Assembly: GCA_022844575.1 (NCBI GenBank)
Contig: JALHLL010000199.1
Location: forward strand, 1-6,527
DNA: 6,527 nt
Direction of reading: 5' to 3'
From: a bacterium
GTDB taxonomy: Bacteria; Bacteroidota; Ignavibacteria; Kapaibacteriales; UBA961
Position 1 is the stretch's first letter. Each line of letters begins with the position of its first letter. Below the pieces are notes generated by a model that was not told the origin of the DNA, did not search any database, and saw nothing but the letters and a program-made list of their open reading frames with translations. This document shows, piece after piece, positions 1-6,228 of the stretch. The position numbers were made by a program, and so were the translations under genes.

Positions 1-23
1 ACGCATATACACAATACTCCACA

Positions 24-43
24 TAACTTATCTTAACTTATCT
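24..43. repeat. Perfect 10-bp tandem repeat
   Basis: TAACTTATCT occurs twice without a gap (24-33 and 34-43), just beyond the hairpin downstream of the large secreted-protein gene. No function can be assigned. It may belong to the control region of whatever lies to the left of the window. Confidence 0.5.
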
Positions 44-68
44 TACCGTAATAACACATGAACGGTAA
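43..68 (-). other. Short hairpin downstream of the large secreted protein
   Basis: TTACCGT (43-49) and ACGGTAA (62-68) form a perfect 7-bp inverted repeat with a 12-nt loop, starting 20 nt after the TAG stop of the 1213-aa gene. No T-run follows on the minus strand, so it is not a standard intrinsic terminator. It may stabilise the 3' end or be chance. Confidence 0.3.
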
Positions 69-87
69 ATATATCGCAGCATTCACG

Positions 88-3000
88 CTACCTCACCATC
101 ACCACATCTTTTTTCCAAACATAATTACTTGCCCTTAGTATATATACTCCGCCCGATAATTCCGGTAATGTGATCTCAATCTCGGAGGAAGATGGATAGG
201 TATTTTCCGCTTTCCACACTTCCTGTCCTGTCATATCATATATGCTTAGCGTTGTTTTACCGCCCAGACCCGTATATAACAATGCTTTTTCTTCTTGCAC
301 CGTTATAGCAAATTTTTCCGTTATTTGCACACCTCTGAATTGCCATGCACAACTCGGGTCATACTCTATTTCTGCTATGCTGCCTTCAACTGTCGTACAG
401 TGTGCATCCGTACTTATGTCTTCTAAGGTGAATTTCTCCGTCATTCGTCCGTCGGGCGGTAAGACGACTATATATTCCATATCTATTATTCCGCCGCTTT
501 TTGTCGGGTTATCTATACTAAAACGCATACTATTTTCATTTTGCGATTGTATTGTATATACTACATCTGCCGATACTATGCGTTCAAATAATACACAACA
601 TTTATCATAATAAATACTAAATTCTGCTGTATTCAAACCCGATGGAATGATTACTCGTATCGGCACAAGTGAACCTGCCGCATATTTCATATCCTTATTC
701 ACCGTGAGAACTATCCTTACTGTATTATCCGCTTTTACGGAGATACGTACATTTTTTGTATCAATGCAATTTCCGGTTATTCCTTTTACCGTATATATAA
801 TATCTTTTTCCGGTTTTGTTATCGGATTTGCGATAAAAGCATTATCCAAATATTCGGTTGGGCTCCATTCATAGCTTTCAGCACCACTTGCAAATAATTG
901 TGCACTTTCACCCAAACAGATGGTCATATCATTACTGACCTTTAATTCCGGCTTGGGGTTTACCGTAATTATTATACTGTCTTTATCTTCACATATACTG
1001 TTTTTGCCCGTTACATAGTATGTTGTTGTTTTTGTCGGATTTGCGACAGGATTTGCAATGTCCGTTCTGTCTAATCCTTCACTCGGGCTCCATTCATAAA
1101 CTTCCGCTCCGCTAACATTTAATTGTACACTTTCGCCGATACAGATTTCCGTATCGGCCGAAATAGTTAATTCCGGTCTTTCTTTTACCGTAATAAGTAC
1201 GCTATCACGACTTGCACAATTCCCATTTTTACCTATTACATAATACGTTGTTGTTGTATTGGGACTCGCTATTGGATTGGCAATATTTGTTGTATTTAAT
1301 CCTTCACTCGGACTCCATTCATATTGTTCCGCTCCGCTAACATTTAATTGTACATTTTCGCCATTACAGATTTCTTTATCGTCCGATACTATTATATTCG
1401 GTTTTTCTTTTACTGTAATAAGAATACTATCCCTGCCTTCACAATTACCGCTTTTACCTTTTACATAATATGTCGTCGTTTTACTTGGTGTTGCTATAGG
1501 ATTAAATATATCTGCTCTATTTAATCCCTCTGCAGGGCTCCATTCATATTTCTCCGCTCCCTCTGCTTGTAATTGAACACTCTTTCCCGTGCATATACTC
1601 GTATCTTTTCCCGCAAAAACGGATAATGTACCACCCAGAGTAACATTGACGGTATCGTAACTCTCACAGCCATTCGGATTTTTGACCGTTACTATATATT
1701 GCATATTCTTTTCCGGTGTACAAACGGGTCTTGCATTATTCGGATTATCCAAATAGTCAACAGGCGTCCATGAATATGTTAGTTGGGGATTTTCTGTTGT
1801 ACCGAGTTGTACCGATAATCCCGCACATAATTCTTTATCCATGCCTGCATCCGCTTTTTCATTTTCTTGTACCGTTATCGTTACAAATGCCGAATCGCTG
1901 CATGTTGTATTCGAGACAATTACTGTATATCGTATTGTTTCCTTCGGGTTTGCTATAGGATTGGGTACTAAATAATTGTTTAATCCTTTTTTGGGAAACC
2001 ATTCATATTGTTCGCCACCGCTTGCCATTAATAGTATCGGTGTGCCGGCACATATCGTCGTATCCTGTTGCTCTATTTTTGCCTCTACAGGCGGATATAC
2101 CTCTATATTCACCGTATCATAACCCACACAGCCGCCCGATGTTATTGCTGTAACTATATATTGTGTATTCTTCGTAGGACTTGCTATCGGGTTGGGGATA
2201 TGGACATAGTTTAATCCTTCCGTTGGATACCAACGATATACTGTACTCGGCTCTCCCGAACTGCCTATTTGTACCGACATTCCCGTACAAATGTTTGTAT
2301 CTTTTCCGGCATATGCTCCGGCAGAACGTATGATTGCATAGGTATAAAGTGTATCTTTTCTATGTGTTCGTTCACATATCAATCGTACTCGATAACTACC
2401 TGCTTTTTGCGGCTTAAAGATGACATTACTATCCTGTGCCTGATAGACGATATTGTTTTCTATTGCCCAGCTACGTTTTACTATCACGCCATCCGAATAA
2501 CGATGTGTTAATCGTACAAATTCATTACTGCAACCATATACGGTATCTAATAAACCACGCGGTTCAAAACATACATATCCTTTATAATCATCCGAAAATA
2601 TATGCTCCATATAATTGGGGATTTGACATTGGGTAGGTACGTCATTCCATGAATCGTGACCAATAGCATTATACTCAAAATTACATCCATTGCCCAGTGT
2701 ATTGGGATTATGAATGACATCATAAGAAAAACCGTTCAGAAGATATATTTTTTTATTCGGTCCCATTTGTATCGGAAATGGCGAAGTATGCCATTGGGAG
2801 ATAGGAGGGAAAATACGGTATTCCGAATTACGTATTGTCATTTCATCATTGCTACGCAGATCGTATTGATAAACACCTCGCCATAATCCTGCGGCAGGTG
2901 TTGCATATAGTACTTTGCTATTTGATGAAAAACTCACTCCGCCGAAAATATCATTCACTTTTGCGATATAACGTTTATTCGTTATCTTCCCCGTATTATT

Positions 3001-3729
3001 ATCAAAATCAAAATAATACACACCCTTTCCGGCATATGGCACAAAAACAAACTTTGTACCGTCCGGTGATATTTTCATGATATTATACCAATCAGGCATC
3101 TCTTCATTCGGATTTAATCGTTCACCGAAATCGGAAACAACAGGTGTTGTATCAAATCCCTTATTGGTTATATGATAAGAATAAAAAATCGCTTTATATC
3201 TATCGCGAACGATAACCCAATATCCTTCATTTGTACAATCCGCCGTCCCTGTTATCGCATAATTGATGGAATCGCATACAATAATATTCTTTTTTATGAC
3301 CTTACCCGGCGGCTTTCGTATATCAATAATGGAATAAAATAAATAACTGCGCTTTGTTGTAAGACTAGGATGATATCCAAATGCATAAAATCGCGGACTG
3401 CCATCGGGAAATGGTACAATAAGATGGCTTTGGGCTCCACCGTATATTTTTAATCTTCCCGTACTACCCTCCATCGTATCGGGTCTATTATTGCAGATAA
3501 TATTATCAGTCGTGAAAAATAATAGTTCCCCTGTTTCTTTATCGGAAAACGCTACTCCTTTCTGCCCCCATTTACCATAACTTTTCACATCAGGAGGAAT
3601 TACTTGAGCCGTATCATCAACAAATTTCATTTGGGGACCTTGAGGATCTAACCAATATGTCGCTTCTTTTTGGGCAAAACAAGCACTGTATATAATACAC
3701 AATAAAAAAACAGGTAGAAGACTTTTCAT
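88..3729 (-). CDS. Large secreted T9SS surface protein with beta-propeller-like N-terminus and seven Ig-like modules
   Basis: This encodes a 1213-aa secreted protein, probably a surface adhesin or scaffold. I chose the ATG at 3727-3729 because it opens a clear Sec signal peptide (MKSLLPVFLLCIIYSACFA, cut before Q20) and has AGGTG about 5 nt upstream. Residues about 20-380 look like a WD40/PD40-type beta-propeller, with blade-like motifs KISPDGTKFVF, GVSFSSNSKVLYAT and GPNKKIYLL. Residues about 390-468 form a linker or a first Ig/PKD-like domain. Residues about 470-1001 are seven tandem Ig-like modules, each with a paired Cys (IC-x-G near the start, another about 50 residues later) and a YEWSP..GL core. 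Residues about 1003-1125 resemble a cohesin-like or Ig-like beta domain (AEFSIYYDKCC). Residues about 1140-1213 are a T9SS type A sorting domain (LSIYDMTGQEVW, LSGGVYILRA, final KKDVVMVR). Stop is TAG. The domain layout is typical of Bacteroidota surface proteins. The ligand or substrate cannot be inferred, and no catalytic motif is visible. Confidence 0.93.
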   Translation of the reverse strand: MKSLLPVFLLCIIYSACFAQKEATYWLDPQGPQMKFVDDTAQVIPPDVKSYGKWGQKGVAFSDKETGELLFFTTDNIICNNRPDTMEGSTGRLKIYGGAQSHLIVPFPDGSPRFYAFGYHPSLTTKRSYLFYSIIDIRKPPGKVIKKNIIVCDSINYAITGTADCTNEGYWVIVRDRYKAIFYSYHITNKGFDTTPVVSDFGERLNPNEEMPDWYNIMKISPDGTKFVFVPYAGKGVYYFDFDNNTGKITNKRYIAKVNDIFGGVSFSSNSKVLYATPAAGLWRGVYQYDLRSNDEMTIRNSEYRIFPPISQWHTSPFPIQMGPNKKIYLLNGFSYDVIHNPNTLGNGCNFEYNAIGHDSWNDVPTQCQIPNYMEHIFSDDYKGYVCFEPRGLLDTVYGCSNEFVRLTHRYSDGVIVKRSWAIENNIVYQAQDSNVIFKPQKAGSYRVRLICERTHRKDTLYTYAIIRSAGAYAGKDTNICTGMSVQIGSSGEPSTVYRWYPTEGLNYVHIPNPIASPTKNTQYIVTAITSGGCVGYDTVNIEVYPPVEAKIEQQDTTICAGTPILLMASGGEQYEWFPKKGLNNYLVPNPIANPKETIRYTVIVSNTTCSDSAFVTITVQENEKADAGMDKELCAGLSVQLGTTENPQLTYSWTPVDYLDNPNNARPVCTPEKNMQYIVTVKNPNGCESYDTVNVTLGGTLSVFAGKDTSICTGKSVQLQAEGAEKYEWSPAEGLNRADIFNPIATPSKTTTYYVKGKSGNCEGRDSILITVKEKPNIIVSDDKEICNGENVQLNVSGAEQYEWSPSEGLNTTNIANPIASPNTTTTYYVIGKNGNCASRDSVLITVKERPELTISADTEICIGESVQLNVSGAEVYEWSPSEGLDRTDIANPVANPTKTTTYYVTGKNSICEDKDSIIITVNPKPELKVSNDMTICLGESAQLFASGAESYEWSPTEYLDNAFIANPITKPEKDIIYTVKGITGNCIDTKNVRISVKADNTVRIVLTVNKDMKYAAGSLVPIRVIIPSGLNTAEFSIYYDKCCVLFERIVSADVVYTIQSQNENSMRFSIDNPTKSGGIIDMEYIVVLPPDGRMTEKFTLEDISTDAHCTTVEGSIAEIEYDPSCAWQFRGVQITEKFAITVQEEKALLYTGLGGKTTLSIYDMTGQEVWKAENTYPSSSEIEITLPELSGGVYILRASNYVWKKDVVMVR
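727..2322 (-). repeat. Seven tandem Ig-like modules encoded by a roughly 225-bp repeat
   Basis: Module boundaries, set 11 residues before the first conserved Cys, are about 2086-2322, 1861-2085, 1627-1860, 1402-1626, 1177-1401, 952-1176 and 727-951. The first Cys falls at protein residues 481, 560, 635, 713, 788, 863 and 938. The partner Cys follows 50 residues later, or 53 in modules 1 and 3. The last four modules have an exact 75-aa period. The shared pattern is IC-x-G, VQL, Y-x-W-x-P-x-x-x-L, NPIA-x-P, TTTYYV, C, then D-S/T-V. Modules 5 and 6 share about two thirds of their residues and a perfect 28-bp DNA match (1102-1129 and 1327-1354), exactly 225 bp apart, so duplication was probably recent. 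The pattern fits the Ig-like modules often found in T9SS-exported proteins. The Cys pairs are likely disulfides formed after export. Confidence 0.9.
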
Positions 3730-3738
3730 AAGACACCT

Positions 3739-3771
3739 AAAAAAGTCCGACCGACACAAAATCGGCCGGAC
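3739..3771 (-). terminator. Intrinsic terminator between the two secreted-protein genes
   Basis: Read on the minus strand, GTCCGGCCGA (3771-3762), a 7-nt loop TTTTGTG and TCGGTCGGAC (3754-3745) form a 10-bp stem in which nine pairs are Watson-Crick and one is G-U. Six T residues (3744-3739) follow at once. This is the classic rho-independent form. It begins 10 nt after the TAA of the upstream gene. Its U-tract ends 9 nt before the ATG of the downstream gene and abuts that gene's AGGTG ribosome-binding site. It should end most upstream transcripts, or act as an attenuator, or protect the 3' end of the upstream mRNA. Confidence 0.85.
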
Positions 3772-3781
3772 ATATGAACGT

Positions 3782-5794
3782 TTATTTAACAATGGAAATA
3801 GTGTAAAAAGAGCGTTTACCACCAATCCTCACCGATAGGAAATAATTACCACTTATAAGATTTTCCGTTTCATAGAAATAAGTATGGTTTCCTTTATTTG
3901 CCTCAAATTGTTCATGAACCAATACTTTTCCGACTATATCGGCAAGAACAATCTCAACAGATTCATCATATTGTATTTTGATGTCCAGAACTATATCCGT
4001 TTGCGTTTGTCGAATCTGAGTACTAGGGTTATTATTTTTACCTGTCTGTATATCAAATTCTTCATCTATATATTTCGGATAATCGGGATCTATATTGATA
4101 ATCCCTTCATTACAATATCTCGGAACCAATTCCGGCGTCTCTTCACCTGTCGGATCAAACTCAGGATCTTCGCCCCAGCTATATTCATAAAAGGATAAAT
4201 TAGATGAGTTTGGTATAATTTCAATCGAGTCCACTCTTTCGGGATTTTCGGAACAATAGGAGAATCCATCCCATTTTTGTGTATTTCCTCCTACCATACG
4301 GATTTGTCCTCCGGGTTGTTCTTGCCTGCCCGTATAGGTAAATCCATCAATAAACAAATCATCTTTATCGAACCATGTTGCAATTGTTTTGGTCGGTGTG
4401 GAAAATGATTGTGAAAAATCAGGTCCATGCAATGCACACCATCGCTGAGCTGCTATTGGACTTGCAGTTAGTGGTTGATCAAAAATATTTACATTCATCA
4501 TACATGCTTCTGTTTCTAATGGTGTTATACTATCCTGTAAATATCCTCCGCCCGTATAGCTCGTATCGCAATAAATACTGCCCAATCGCCAATGTATATT
4601 AGCAGTTGCATAATTAAACTCACCCCGTAAAAAATCATTATTACTATAATCCGCATTCGTTCTGAAAGCCCTATAGGCATATGATTTGAGGGGGCTTAGT
4701 GTTACCGGAACCTTAGCTATCATAGGCAAAGTATAATTATGGCGATAAGCCGATTGACCAGCACCTACCGTCCAATCCTGCACAATTTTTCCTCCTATCG
4801 TATATCCGTCATCGTGATCATTCGCCGTTATGGAATTGGCATAGATGCCTCCCCATAATGGATATGTACTTGTACTTCCATTCCATGTAATACTATGACT
4901 CCCTGATGTCATATTCGCTGTTGACGGAATAACAGCCCCTGACACATCATCAATTTTCATTGTAAATATCCTTGCGGGTGCGCCACCTCCACGTCGTACC
5001 ACAGTTCCTGCAACTACTAAAAAACCATTCACATCATCCTGTACAATTCCTCCCAGTTCCAGATCATAATTTGCCTGTAGGGCAGACACATAGCGGAATG
5101 TCCATCCCGGAAGAACAGTATTAGAACCAAGATCCCAATGATATTCTCTCACAGCAAAATATCTCTCTCCGGACGTCATATTCGTAATTTGAATCAGCAC
5201 AAAAAATCTATCTGGATTAAGAGCATCAGTAACAACTCCCTTTCCTTCGCATAATTCATCTTCACCACCCGATATAAAATCTTCCCATAAGAGATTTCTA
5301 TTATCACGATGAATGAGCGTTACCCATGCCCTATGGATTAGGGTTATCGGAAAACCGACTTTTCTAATTTCAGAACCCACAGCAGGATACCCCTTCGTAT
5401 AGATGTATTGTCCCGGGATGTTCGGATCCGGGTCTCTATGCTCTGTAACCTGACGTTTTTCGATTCTGTTAAGTTCCAGATGCGAATCGTCAGGCCTAAC
5501 ATAATTGCGTTTATCCATTTGAAAGCCGCCCCACCATTTCCACAGTGCGTGGGCATGCTGTCTTTGAGCTGAGGCATCAGAATACATACCTACGGCAAGA
5601 TAATGATTAGGATAGTTTAGAGTACCTCCGATATTAATGATACAACGTCCTTCATTATGATCTTCTACCACGGCAGGTCGGTATTCCTTAAAGAAAAACT
5701 GACCCTGCGCCTTTAAAACAGGTGATGATATGAGAGTAAACACAACGAACATAAGAGGATACAAAAATTCTTTACATAAAATATGCTTTTTCAT
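3782..5794 (-). CDS. Secreted protein of unknown function with T9SS C-terminal sorting domain
   Basis: This encodes a 670-aa protein. I start it at the ATG at 5792-5794, which opens a signal peptide (MKKHILCKEF, a hydrophobic stretch, then SSPVLKA cut before Q30). An in-frame TTG four codons upstream adds nothing recognisable. No clear Shine-Dalgarno sequence is present, and the leader is U-rich, as is common in Bacteroidota. The body (about 30-585) is not a family I recognise. Recurrent segments around residues 51-73, 245-266 and 324-340 (for example GIVQDDVNGFLVVAGTVV and DHDDGYTIGGKI) suggest strand-turn-strand blades of a beta-propeller-like fold. An acidic linker lies at about 541-582. 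Residues about 590-670 form a T9SS type A sorting domain (VEIVLADIVGKVLV, ISGNYFLSVRIGGKRSF, final ISIVK). Export would be by Sec and then T9SS. The next gene starts 52 nt downstream on the same strand, behind a terminator. No catalytic residues stand out. A binding or structural role is possible but is a guess. Confidence 0.93.
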   Translation of the reverse strand: MKKHILCKEFLYPLMFVVFTLISSPVLKAQGQFFFKEYRPAVVEDHNEGRCIINIGGTLNYPNHYLAVGMYSDASAQRQHAHALWKWWGGFQMDKRNYVRPDDSHLELNRIEKRQVTEHRDPDPNIPGQYIYTKGYPAVGSEIRKVGFPITLIHRAWVTLIHRDNRNLLWEDFISGGEDELCEGKGVVTDALNPDRFFVLIQITNMTSGERYFAVREYHWDLGSNTVLPGWTFRYVSALQANYDLELGGIVQDDVNGFLVVAGTVVRRGGGAPARIFTMKIDDVSGAVIPSTANMTSGSHSITWNGSTSTYPLWGGIYANSITANDHDDGYTIGGKIVQDWTVGAGQSAYRHNYTLPMIAKVPVTLSPLKSYAYRAFRTNADYSNNDFLRGEFNYATANIHWRLGSIYCDTSYTGGGYLQDSITPLETEACMMNVNIFDQPLTASPIAAQRWCALHGPDFSQSFSTPTKTIATWFDKDDLFIDGFTYTGRQEQPGGQIRMVGGNTQKWDGFSYCSENPERVDSIEIIPNSSNLSFYEYSWGEDPEFDPTGEETPELVPRYCNEGIINIDPDYPKYIDEEFDIQTGKNNNPSTQIRQTQTDIVLDIKIQYDESVEIVLADIVGKVLVHEQFEANKGNHTYFYETENLISGNYFLSVRIGGKRSFYTISIVK

Positions 5795-5925
5795 AGTATT
5801 ATACAAAAAAAAATGAAAAAAAGTTAAAAATTAGTATAGCTACACCGCTCTCTCCGCAGGTACTTTATCGGTCCCGCATAGTGTGAATAATGGGCATTGT
5901 GGTGCCAAGCAAGTTTTTCGTATTT

Positions 5926-5946
5926 TTACGATGTATCCGACAACAT
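5926..5946 (-). other. Candidate 6-codon leader ORF (MLSDTS) with perfect Shine-Dalgarno
   Basis: On the minus strand, AAGGAG (5959-5954) is followed by a 7-nt spacer, then ATG TTG TCG GAT ACA TCG TAA. The match to the anti-Shine-Dalgarno is complete and the spacing ideal, although neither gene start downstream has so strong a site. The ORF lies in the leader of the 670-aa secreted protein, just after the weak terminator-like hairpin. Its last codons overlap one arm of a possible long-range stem. It may be a regulatory leader peptide or chance; at this length chance is a real possibility. Confidence 0.2.
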
Positions 5947-5959
5947 AATGGTACTCCTT

Positions 5960-5980
5960 AAAAAAGTATATAAATACCCC
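5960..5980 (-). terminator. Weak terminator-like hairpin followed by six U
   Basis: On the minus strand, GTAT (5977-5974), a 4-nt loop TTAT and ATAC (5969-5966) are followed by TTTTTT (5965-5960). Preceding G residues can extend the stem only through G-U pairs with the U-tract. The stem is AU-rich, so termination would be partial at best. It lies about 165 nt after the predicted transcription start. It could mark the 3' end of a small RNA, or an attenuation point before the 670-aa gene. Confidence 0.35.
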
Positions 5981-6129
5981 TTTCGTAAATATCATACATC
6001 GGCGGATTGTTGTTCATAAGGCATAATCCACCCATGCACGGAGGGGGTGCTTTTCTTTTAATTGTATGGTGTGAGCCCTGACTGCTTCAGGTTACGAGCA
6101 ACTCTCGGCAGCGGAAGTATTAGTTTATT
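5960..6129 (-). ncRNA. Candidate structured RNA: long mRNA leader or independent small RNA
   Basis: A Bacteroidota-type promoter points into this stretch, and a weak terminator-like hairpin closes it, giving about 170 nt. The predicted minus-strand RNA holds three local hairpins. CGAG/CTCG with a 5-nt loop lies at 6095-6107. CCTGA/TCAGG with a 5-nt loop lies at 6077-6091. A long stem pairs 6025-6039 with 5994-6008: 14 pairs including three G-U, one G-G mismatch and a 16-nt loop. A further pairing of 6113-6121 with 5973-5980 would bring the two ends together, with one bulge, and would compete with the terminator-like hairpin. The size and end pairing recall 6S-type RNAs, including those of Bacteroidales, but I cannot match a consensus by eye. 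The alternative is a long regulatory 5' leader of the 670-aa secreted protein. Confidence 0.35.
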
Positions 6130-6133
6130 TGTA

Positions 6134-6165
6134 CAAAACTACATTGTTCAACAACGTTTGTCAAG
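6134..6165 (-). promoter_or_regulatory. Bacteroidota-type promoter (-33/-7) upstream of the secreted-protein genes
   Basis: The -7 element reads TAGTTTTG on the minus strand (6141-6134), an exact match to TAnnTTTG. The -33 region reads CTTGAC (6165-6160). Its CTTG matches TTTG at three of four positions with a 20-nt spacer. Transcription would start near 6127-6130 and run towards the 670-aa gene, giving a leader of about 330 nt. I found no other exact TAnnTTTG between here and that gene. It lies 63 nt or more downstream of the AraC-family stop codon, so it is separate from that gene. Confidence 0.6.
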
Positions 6166-6177
6166 ATACCAAAAACG

Positions 6178-6203
6178 GCACACCTTTTCGGCGCACCTTT
6201 TCG
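6178..6203. repeat. Tandem 13-bp direct repeat, possible operator
   Basis: Two adjacent copies, GCACACCTTTTCG (6178-6190) and GCGCACCTTTTCG (6191-6203), match at 12 of 13 positions. The pair lies between the AraC-family stop codon and the -33 element, about 50-75 bp upstream of the predicted start site. Directly repeated half-sites just upstream of the -33/-35 region are the usual layout for AraC-family activators, so this could be the operator of the neighbouring regulator. That link is inference only. Confidence 0.4.
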
Positions 6204-6228
6204 ACACAAATTCTTAACTTCATACGGT

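Noticed and set aside
242..3080. Several plus-strand frames of 66-122 aa opposite the 1213-aa gene, and others opposite the 670-aa gene (3884-4198 and 4375-4602)
   Set aside because: They are antisense to long supported genes, rich in unlikely composition, and show no domain or start signals. They are chance frames.
3679..3729. Lipoprotein signal (Cys17) in the 1213-aa protein
   Set aside because: The residues before the Cys (IYSAC) fit a lipobox poorly, and a normal signal peptidase I site (FA before Q) follows directly, as expected for a T9SS cargo.
3730..3825. N-terminal extension of the 1213-aa protein by 32 residues, starting at a TTG at 3823-3825 and overlapping the upstream gene
   Set aside because: The added residues cover the terminator and the end of the upstream gene and push the signal peptide inside the protein. 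The ATG at 3727-3729 has a ribosome-binding site and gives a normal signal peptide.
5344..5577. 77-aa frame on the minus strand inside the 670-aa gene
   Set aside because: It lies wholly within a well-supported gene in another frame, with no recognisable motif.
5798..5803. TATAAT on the minus strand as a -10 element
   Set aside because: It ends only 3 nt before the start codon, lacks a partner -35, and Bacteroidota use TAnnTTTG rather than TATAAT.
5795..5806. TTG start four codons upstream for the 670-aa protein
   Set aside because: The ATG at 5792-5794 begins directly with a typical MKK signal peptide, and the extra residues have no support.
6036..6059. Plus-strand hairpin GCAC/GTGC followed by TTTTCTTTT as a terminator
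   Set aside because: The stem has only 4 bp, and no plus-strand gene precedes it. The same bases are better explained by the long stem in the minus-strand RNA.
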